Source of the DNA: Acidimicrobiales bacterium | GTDB lineage: Bacteria > Actinomycetota > Acidimicrobiia > Acidimicrobiales > Palsa-688 | NCBI GenBank assembly: GCA_030039575.1 | Contig: JASHVH010000362.1 | Location: 1 to 20,831, forward strand | Direction of reading: 5' to 3' | DNA length: 20,831 nucleotides | Made by a program: the position numbers and the translations under genes | In this document: in pieces, positions 17,062 through 20,831 of the stretch | How the letters are laid out: every line of letters begins with the position of its first letter | Numbering within the stretch: position 1 is the first letter of the stretch | The notes under the pieces: generated by a model | Databases searched by the model: none | What the model was told of the DNA's origin: nothing | What the model saw: only the letters and a program-made list of their open reading frames with translations

Positions 17062-17232
17062 CCGCTCGGCCGGCGCAGTTTCGTCCCGCTGCCCATTATC
17101 ACGGAGCGTGTTATGAGGCGCGAAGATCAGGAGGGCAGGTGTCGGTCGCCCGAGAGCACTATAAGGCGAGGCCCGCAGGCCGCAGTAAGAGGCCCAGCAC
17201 CCGGTGAGTCGCTTGGAGCGGGCTGAGACCTA

Positions 17233-17322
17233 ATGGACGTCTTCCCGGAACGGCCCGCTTGGCATTCCAATGCCGCTTGCCGTGGCGCAGGACCGAAAAT
17301 CTTCTTCCCGCGCACTGACGAT
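17233..17322 (+). pseudogene. Truncated WhiB-family fragment (N-terminal remnant)
   Basis: The translation from the ATG at 17233 contains AWHSNAACRGAGPKIFFP, very like the WhiB N-terminal motif W-x(3)-AACRG-x-x-P-x-x-FFP with the first cluster cysteine (C16). WhiB proteins bind an O2/NO-sensitive [4Fe-4S] cluster through four Cys and end in a GVWGG turn. Here no C-x2-C pair, fourth Cys or GVWGG follows in any plus-strand frame that I could see before the uspA-1 end. After about residue 30 the frame runs antisense into uspA-1. There is no good ribosome-binding site. It is best read as a decayed whiB gene. A functional short peptide is less likely. Confidence 0.5.
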
Positions 17323-17388
17323 CGCCGGCCGGGATCTGAACGACCTTACCGGTTCGGCCTCTATAAGAGTTTTACCTCAGGTCACCTA

Positions 17389-17402
17389 GGGACCAAAGGC
17401 CC
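17389..17402 (-). promoter_or_regulatory. Orphan DosR-like operator
   Basis: It reads GGGACCAAAGGCCC on the plus strand and GGGCCTTTGGTCCC on the minus strand, and lies just 3' of uspA-1. On the minus strand a TATAGA hexamer (17365-17360) sits exactly where a -10 would fall if the box is at -42.5. This predicts a leftward transcript from about 17353 into DNA without an intact gene. It could also be a remnant control site. Confidence 0.5.
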
Positions 17403-17415
17403 AAGCACCTCGGCG

Positions 17416-17898
17416 TTATGCTGCCTTTTCATGGTGTCGCACGACCACGACCGGGCAGCTCGCGTGCCCAATGCAGTGCTCGCTCACGGAACCCAGCAGC
17501 ATGCCGACAAAGGCTCCGTGCCCGCTGCTGCCAACGACTAGCAAGTTGGCCCCTTTCGCCACCTCCACCAAAGCTGGTACGGGACGTCCTTCGACTACGA
17601 CAGTCTTCAGCTTCGGCGAGCGCTCCCACGGCTCAGCGTCGTACTTCGACCCGAGTACCTCGTGGACCGTGTCCTGGAGCCTTTGCTCGGCCTCCACCGC
17701 GTAATCGAGGTTAGTCGGCACTTGGATCACCCGGCCGAAGGACGTAAAGGGCATCTCCCAGGCCATGACAACTTCCAAAGTCGCTCCGGTGAGCTCAGCC
17801 TCCTCGGCGGCCCAGAGCAACGCCTCCTTGGATGCTGCTGAGCCGTCCACACCGACTACGACGCGACCCGGGGCACTTCGATTGGTCATTCCTGTCAT
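17416..17898 (-). CDS. Universal stress protein UspA family (copy 1)
   Basis: This is a 160-residue single-domain Usp. VVVGVDGSAASKEALLWA is the N-terminal strand and nucleotide-binding turn. GSSGHGAFVGMLLGS matches G-x2-G-x9-G-S, the ATP-binding signature of the ATP-type subgroup. It ends with the usual HASCPVVVVR strand. The ATG at 17898 has GAGGAG 6-7 nt upstream. A DosR-like box is centred about 80 nt upstream, and ATP-binding Usps are typical members of hypoxia and dormancy regulons in actinobacteria, so induction under low oxygen is likely. It is a tandem paralogue of the Usp gene at 18073, of the same length. The exact partner or signal is unknown. Confidence 0.93.
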   Translation of the reverse strand: MTGMTNRSAPGRVVVGVDGSAASKEALLWAAEEAELTGATLEVVMAWEMPFTSFGRVIQVPTNLDYAVEAEQRLQDTVHEVLGSKYDAEPWERSPKLKTVVVEGRPVPALVEVAKGANLLVVGSSGHGAFVGMLLGSVSEHCIGHASCPVVVVRHHEKAA

Positions 17899-17971
17899 GG
17901 CCGTCTCCTCTGTTGGTCCTACGTCACATGATTCTCACTGATCTGTAGAGGCACCAGAGCCGAGTGTCTTA

Positions 17972-17985
17972 AGGACTCAAGGCCC
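17972..17985 (-). promoter_or_regulatory. DosR-like operator upstream of uspA copy 1
   Basis: It reads AGGACTCAAGGCCC on the plus strand, one mismatch from GGGACTNNNGGCCC. The centre is about 80 nt before the usp ATG. TACAGA (17947-17942) lies near the expected -10. It sits in the 174-bp gap between the two usp genes, which holds no other feature that I can support. Confidence 0.55.
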
Positions 17986-18072
17986 TTGGTCACAATCGAA
18001 CGTTGGTCCAGCCAGGGGCACGACGCGCCGCTGCACAGCCGGGAGGCTGAAGATCGTTACGGTGACGCCGAC

Positions 18073-18555
18073 CTATGGAGAGCGCGGCACTACTACTACC
18101 GGGCATGAGGCATGCGTCGCACAGTACTGGCTCACGGATCCGAGGAGCAGCCCGGCAAAGGCGCCGCGACCCCGGCAGCCGACGACCAGAAGGTCAGCCT
18201 TTTCGGCTGACTTTAGAAGAGCCAACGCGGGTCTCCCCTCCAGAGCCTCGAGCACGATGTCGTTCTGATCGAAGTTGCCCAGGGTCTCCTGGACAGTCGC
18301 TTCGAGCTCTTCTCGAGTGTCACCACTCGCGTCATAATCCGTCCAAACACCATAAGGAGTGACGGGGAGTTCCCAGGTCATCACCACTTCCAACGAGGAG
18401 CCGGTCAGCTCCGCTTGGCGAACCGCCCAGCGCAGCGCCTCTTTGGATTCTTCAGAACCGTCAACACCAACGACGATTCGCCTGCAGCCGCCCTTGGCTT
18501 CGACCAGAGGTGCCGCGTTGACGCGGCAGGGGCCAACGCCAGCCACTCGCTTCAT
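18073..18555 (-). CDS. Universal stress protein UspA family (copy 2)
   Basis: This 160-residue Usp has IVVGVDGSEESKEALRWA at the N-terminal strand and GCRGRGAFAGLLLGS as the ATP-binding G-x2-G-x9-G-S signature. It ends with HASCPVVVVPRSP. Compared with copy 1 it carries a longer lead-in of about 25 residues. The ATG at 18555 is chosen because it forms an ATGA overlap with the stop of the upstream small membrane protein gene. The frame is open further upstream (to 18846) only as a shadow. It is the last gene of a three-gene operon (unknown protein, membrane protein, Usp), which suggests that the membrane protein and Usp act in the same response. Confidence 0.92.
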   Translation of the reverse strand: MKRVAGVGPCRVNAAPLVEAKGGCRRIVVGVDGSEESKEALRWAVRQAELTGSSLEVVMTWELPVTPYGVWTDYDASGDTREELEATVQETLGNFDQNDIVLEALEGRPALALLKSAEKADLLVVGCRGRGAFAGLLLGSVSQYCATHASCPVVVVPRSP

Positions 18556-18791
18556 GAGTTGCTCATCTCCGGCCCGTGGACGAAGTCGTTGTGTTGCTTG
18601 GAGGCGGCAAGTGCCGCCCACAGCATCGATGCCGGCCAGACGAAGACCAAAACAAATCCCAGGGTAGGGACGACGGCCACGGCCGCCACGACGACCAGCA
18701 ACACGGCCCCCCATGCACTGACGTAGAACAGCCCCAGCGGACCGAAACAGAGGGTCAGTACCAGGGCCAGAGTAACAGACTTGTCTTTCAT
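18552..18791 (-). CDS. Small membrane protein, two or more transmembrane helices
   Basis: This 79-residue protein of unknown function starts MKDKSVTLALVLTLCFGPLG. Two hydrophobic stretches follow, roughly residues 5-25 and 28-55, with a short polar C-terminus (SKQHNDFVHGPE). The FGPLGLFYVS and WPASMLWA elements recall a family of tiny integral membrane proteins in bacteria, but I cannot assign a role. The ATG at 18791 has GGAGGAG about 6 nt upstream, which decides the start over the longer frame from 18839. Its stop overlaps the start of the Usp gene (ATGA), so the two are translated together. Expression with stress proteins suggests an envelope-linked stress function, by inference only. Confidence 0.8.
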   Translation of the reverse strand: MKDKSVTLALVLTLCFGPLGLFYVSAWGAVLLVVVAAVAVVPTLGFVLVFVWPASMLWAALAASKQHNDFVHGPEMSNS

Positions 18792-18884
18792 CGTTCTCTC
18801 CTCCCAAGACATGGTTCTGCCATTGGCGGCACGAGGCACCGGGCAACCGGTCTGTCCAGGTGTGCGCTCTTCAGGTCGATCTCC

Positions 18885-19328
18885 TTATACACCCAGAGCC
18901 GCCTCGATTTCGTCACACGTGTCATTGACCTCCTCGGCGGTCACCAAATCGCGCGTTACCAAAGAGGAGATCAAGGATTCTGCGGGTTTCGCCGCAAGGG
19001 GTTCAACCTGGTGGACCAGCGCCCACACGTCGAGCAACCGGTCCAGAACCGGCCGGGAGGCCACGATTTGACCGTCGAGCGACGCCCTTAGCTCTTCTAG
19101 CGATGATGTGACCTCATCGTTCGAACTCTTAAATTGCGAGGAACTTTCGCCCTGGCTGTGGCGCGAGAGGAGATCTCTGACCTGGTCCCAGTCCTCGTCG
19201 TCGAAGAAACTTATGACGTCATTGTCGTCGGAGGGTCGTGACAAGCCAATGACCTCGACGCTGTTCAGGTGACCGTGGACCAGAGGGTTGTCACCTCGGC
19301 CCCGGTTCCTTCTTCCGAAGACCTGCAT
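18885..19328 (-). CDS. Hypothetical acidic protein, first gene of the usp operon
   Basis: I do not recognise this 147-residue protein. It has a basic N-terminus (about residues 1-12), then an acidic segment (SDDNDVISFFDDEDWDQV), a Ser-rich linker, and a C-terminal half predicted by eye to be helical (SLEELRASLDG, RPVLDRLLDVWALVHQ, TAEEVNDTCDEIEAAL). There is no signal peptide or membrane segment. The ATG at 19328 lacks a Shine-Dalgarno sequence, and a DosR-like box is centred 43 nt upstream. A leaderless mRNA would explain this start. It lies 93 bp before the small membrane protein gene on the same strand. Coding status is supported by position and length but not by homology. Confidence 0.6.
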   Translation of the reverse strand: MQVFGRRNRGRGDNPLVHGHLNSVEVIGLSRPSDDNDVISFFDDEDWDQVRDLLSRHSQGESSSQFKSSNDEVTSSLEELRASLDGQIVASRPVLDRLLDVWALVHQVEPLAAKPAESLISSLVTRDLVTAEEVNDTCDEIEAALGV

Positions 19329-19364
19329 ACAGCTAGCATCACTCGCCTAGATTGCACCCAGCCA

Positions 19365-19378
19365 GGGCACAAAGTCAC
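19365..19378 (-). promoter_or_regulatory. DosR-like operator upstream of the hypothetical/membrane/usp operon
   Basis: On the minus strand it reads GTGACTTTGTGCCC, three changes from the DosR core and two from the box at 16525. Its centre is 43 nt before the ATG at 19328, the same spacing as for two other genes here that lack a Shine-Dalgarno sequence. No strong -10 is visible. Confidence 0.45.
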
Positions 19379-19451
19379 CAGCAGGGCACCCGTTTGGCAC
19401 ATCTCATTTGGCTACGGGCGGCCTGCCCTTGAGACCTTGTTCAGCAAATAG

Positions 19452-19465
19452 ATGACTTCTGGCCC
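19452..19465 (+). promoter_or_regulatory. DosR-like operator upstream of the baeRF gene
   Basis: It reads ATGACTTCTGGCCC, two mismatches at the outer end from GGGACTTCTGGCCC, a form typical of DosR boxes. The centre lies 63 nt before the ATG at 19522. The intergenic region between the divergent units (19329-19521) thus holds two boxes facing opposite ways. Confidence 0.5.
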
Positions 19466-19480
19466 TAGGGCGACGGAACT

Positions 19481-19496
19481 CAGTTTTGCAAAACTG
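19481..19496. promoter_or_regulatory. Perfect 16-bp palindrome in the baeRF leader/promoter
   Basis: CAGTTTTGCAAAACTG is its own reverse complement, with no spacer. It lies between the DosR-like box and the AAGGAGG of the baeRF gene, overlapping the expected -10/+1 region. A zero-loop palindrome suits a dimeric repressor site better than an RNA hairpin. The binding protein is unknown. Confidence 0.45.
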
Positions 19497-19521
19497 GAAT
19501 TAGCTTAGAAGGAGGACGGCG

Positions 19522-20826
19522 ATGGCTACTTGGCATTGCCCCGTTTGTGGGTTGGACTTCGCCTTCCACTCCGAGCTCGACTGGCACGTCCGTGAAGCTC
19601 ATTGTGTGAAGCGGACAGCAGGTTTGGCGGGGCAGCTCGAGAGACAGGCTGTCCTCAGTTGGGGTGTGGTGCGGCGGTTGCAGTCTGCGCACGGTGGCCC
19701 ATCGGTGTCATTGCTCCTATGGACGACACCGGCCGCGGTCATGACTCCGGAGGATGCCGCTGACCTGCATCAGTTGGCCGACGTCGCTCTCGGACGACTT
19801 GGCCGGGAGCTAAGCGGCGAACCGCTTAGGCACATGGAACTACGTCTAGAAGAAGCGGTACGAGCCGCAGAGCACAGCCCCACGGACCACGGGCTCGCCG
19901 TGTTCGTGAGCCCAGTTGAGACGGCTGTCGTGCCCTTGCCGTTCTCTCCACGCGAAAGGGCTGTGGTGAACGGCAGCTTCGCCACCCGCGACCTGCTCGA
20001 CGCCTTGCAGACGTTCCCCATGTACCGCGCCCTTGTCCTCCGAGGCCCGGGCTTTCGGCTCCTCGAAGGCCGGGCGGAACGGCTCAATCAAGTCCTCGAC
20101 TGGCAAGTGCCGAACCCTTCGCTGCGGAGGGCCCGTGGATCAGCGTGGACACCACGCCAACGCCGGCACGCGGCTCTCGCGGAGGCCGACCGCGCCATCG
20201 GTGCAAGAGTGGCCGTACTGGGCCGGCTGCCTTTGGTCGTCGTCGGCCGCAAACGCTTGCTGGGCGAGTTCCGCAAGCGCTCGCCTCACGCCGCTTCCGT
20301 GGTGGGTGAGGTCTCCGCCTGGGGCTCGATGCTCTCGCGGGCATCGGTGGCTCAACTCGCCACCCCCCTTATCCGCGCCTGGCGGGAAGAGCACACGCAA
20401 TGCTACTTGGACGCCTTGGCCGAGGCTGACCGGAATGGCGCGGTGGTGTGGGACTTGGAGAAGGTTTGGGACGCCGTTGTCGCCGGCCAGGTCGAGCGCG
20501 TGTGGGTGGAGCGAGACTACTGGTCACCCGGGAGGTTGGCTCACAACGGAAAGCGGCTCCTCTCTCTGGAGGCTAAAGAGGCGCGCCCCGTTGTACCGGA
20601 CATAGTCGACCTAATTATCGAACGTGCTGCGCTCGCCGGCGCTCATGTGGAAATAGTCGAACGCCTCAGTGAAAGCGACGGCCCTCGCATAGCTGCGCAA
20701 CTCGGGCACCCACTTGGCCAAGGCCAGAACTCATCACCCGATGGCTTCTTAGAGCAAACTCCAAAGGGCAGCCTGTCTTCAAGTAGCAGAGACCGCGAGG
20801 TCGCCGGGTCGCAGCGGGCCTACTGA
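19522..20826 (+). CDS. Zinc-finger baeRF (eRF1/Pelota-like) protein, candidate ribosome hibernation factor
   Basis: This 434-residue protein starts with a C2H2 zinc finger (C6-x2-C9-x12-H22-x4-H27). The rest resembles bacterial archaeo-eukaryotic release-factor (baeRF) proteins: an N-domain with VSLLLWTTP and GLAVFVSPVETAVVPLP, a central domain beginning ALVLRGPGFRLLEG and containing PLVVVGRKRLLGEFRK, and a C-terminal L7Ae-like region (VWDLEKVWDAVVAGQVERVWVE onward, ending IAAQLGHPL). The last 35 or so residues are Ser/Gln-rich and look disordered. Relatives include Balon and mycobacterial Rv2629, ribosome-associated factors of dormant cells. Rv2629 lies in a DosR-controlled region with Usp genes, as here. 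The ATG at 19522 has AAGGAGG upstream. A function in ribosome hibernation or rescue is inferred. Confidence 0.75.
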   Translation: MATWHCPVCGLDFAFHSELDWHVREAHCVKRTAGLAGQLERQAVLSWGVVRRLQSAHGGPSVSLLLWTTPAAVMTPEDAADLHQLADVALGRLGRELSGEPLRHMELRLEEAVRAAEHSPTDHGLAVFVSPVETAVVPLPFSPRERAVVNGSFATRDLLDALQTFPMYRALVLRGPGFRLLEGRAERLNQVLDWQVPNPSLRRARGSAWTPRQRRHAALAEADRAIGARVAVLGRLPLVVVGRKRLLGEFRKRSPHAASVVGEVSAWGSMLSRASVAQLATPLIRAWREEHTQCYLDALAEADRNGAVVWDLEKVWDAVVAGQVERVWVERDYWSPGRLAHNGKRLLSLEAKEARPVVPDIVDLIIERAALAGAHVEIVERLSESDGPRIAAQLGHPLGQGQNSSPDGFLEQTPKGSLSSSSRDREVAGSQRAY

Positions 20827-20831
20827 AAACC

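Larger units (their letters stand above)
17062..17415. other. 354-bp stretch without an intact gene
   Basis: The stretch holds a WhiB-like fragment (17233-17322, plus strand) and a DosR-like box (17389-17402). Short frames such as 17315-17127 (minus, 62 codons) have Arg/Pro/Ala-rich shadow-like translations and no family signature. A minus-strand transcript from about 17353 is possible. I see no tRNA, CRISPR or insertion sequence. Confidence 0.6.

Noticed and set aside
17127..17315. 62-codon minus-strand frame near the orphan box
   Set aside because: It is rich in Arg, Pro and Ala with no motif or ribosome-binding site, and it is antisense to the WhiB remnant. Not supported as a gene.
17416..17714. 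Plus-strand frames across the Usp gene (for example 17418-17714)
   Set aside because: They are mirror frames of uspA-1, which carries the full ATP-binding signature on the minus strand.
1..20831. tRNA, rRNA, CRISPR array, insertion sequence or phage attachment site
   Set aside because: I looked for these and saw no cloverleaf, regular repeat-spacer pattern, transposase or terminal inverted repeats.

Overview
The window is GC-rich, tightly packed DNA that reads as an actinobacterium (Actinomycetota). The evidence is tandem universal stress proteins, two small FMN-barrel (pyridoxamine-phosphate-oxidase-like) proteins, a WhiB-type fragment and repeated DosR/DevR-like operator sites. The genus cannot be named from the sequence. 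The gene set points to a facultative anaerobe or an aerobe that survives hypoxia.

Left part (1-8131, minus strand). The order of transcription is hoxE-hoxF-hoxU-hoxY-hoxH-hoxW-hypA, then nifJ, which runs off the left edge. HoxEFUYH is a complete bidirectional NAD(H)-linked [NiFe] hydrogenase (group 3d type). HoxW is its maturation protease, HypA is a nickel metallochaperone, and NifJ is pyruvate:ferredoxin oxidoreductase. Most junctions are 4-bp ATGA overlaps or gaps of 14 bp or less.

Middle (8314-13200, plus strand). The divergent hypC-hypD-hypE-hypF operon makes and delivers the Fe(CN)2CO cofactor. hypB is not in the window. hypF converges stop-to-stop with a 920-residue GNAT/ADP-forming acyl-CoA synthetase gene (13201-15963, minus), which is preceded by a small FMN-barrel gene. 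A second FMN-barrel gene diverges from it.

Right part (17062-20826). A 354-bp stretch without an intact gene carries a WhiB N-terminal remnant and an orphan operator. It is followed by uspA-1, by an operon of an unknown acidic protein, a small membrane protein and uspA-2, and by a plus-strand gene for a baeRF/eRF1-like protein with an N-terminal C2H2 zinc finger.

The unifying signal is a 14-bp motif close to the DosR core GGGACTTNNGGCCC. I find nine copies. Eight lie upstream of a transcription unit (nifJ, hoxE, hypC, both FMN-barrel units, uspA-1, the 19328 operon and the baeRF gene), and one is an orphan. My reading is a hypoxia/dormancy regulon. Pyruvate is oxidised by PFOR, excess electrons leave as H2 through Hox, acetyl-CoA may yield ATP through the ADP-forming synthetase, and Usp and baeRF proteins manage dormancy and ribosome hibernation. 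The motif matches and enzyme families are seen in the sequence. The regulon and the physiology are inference.
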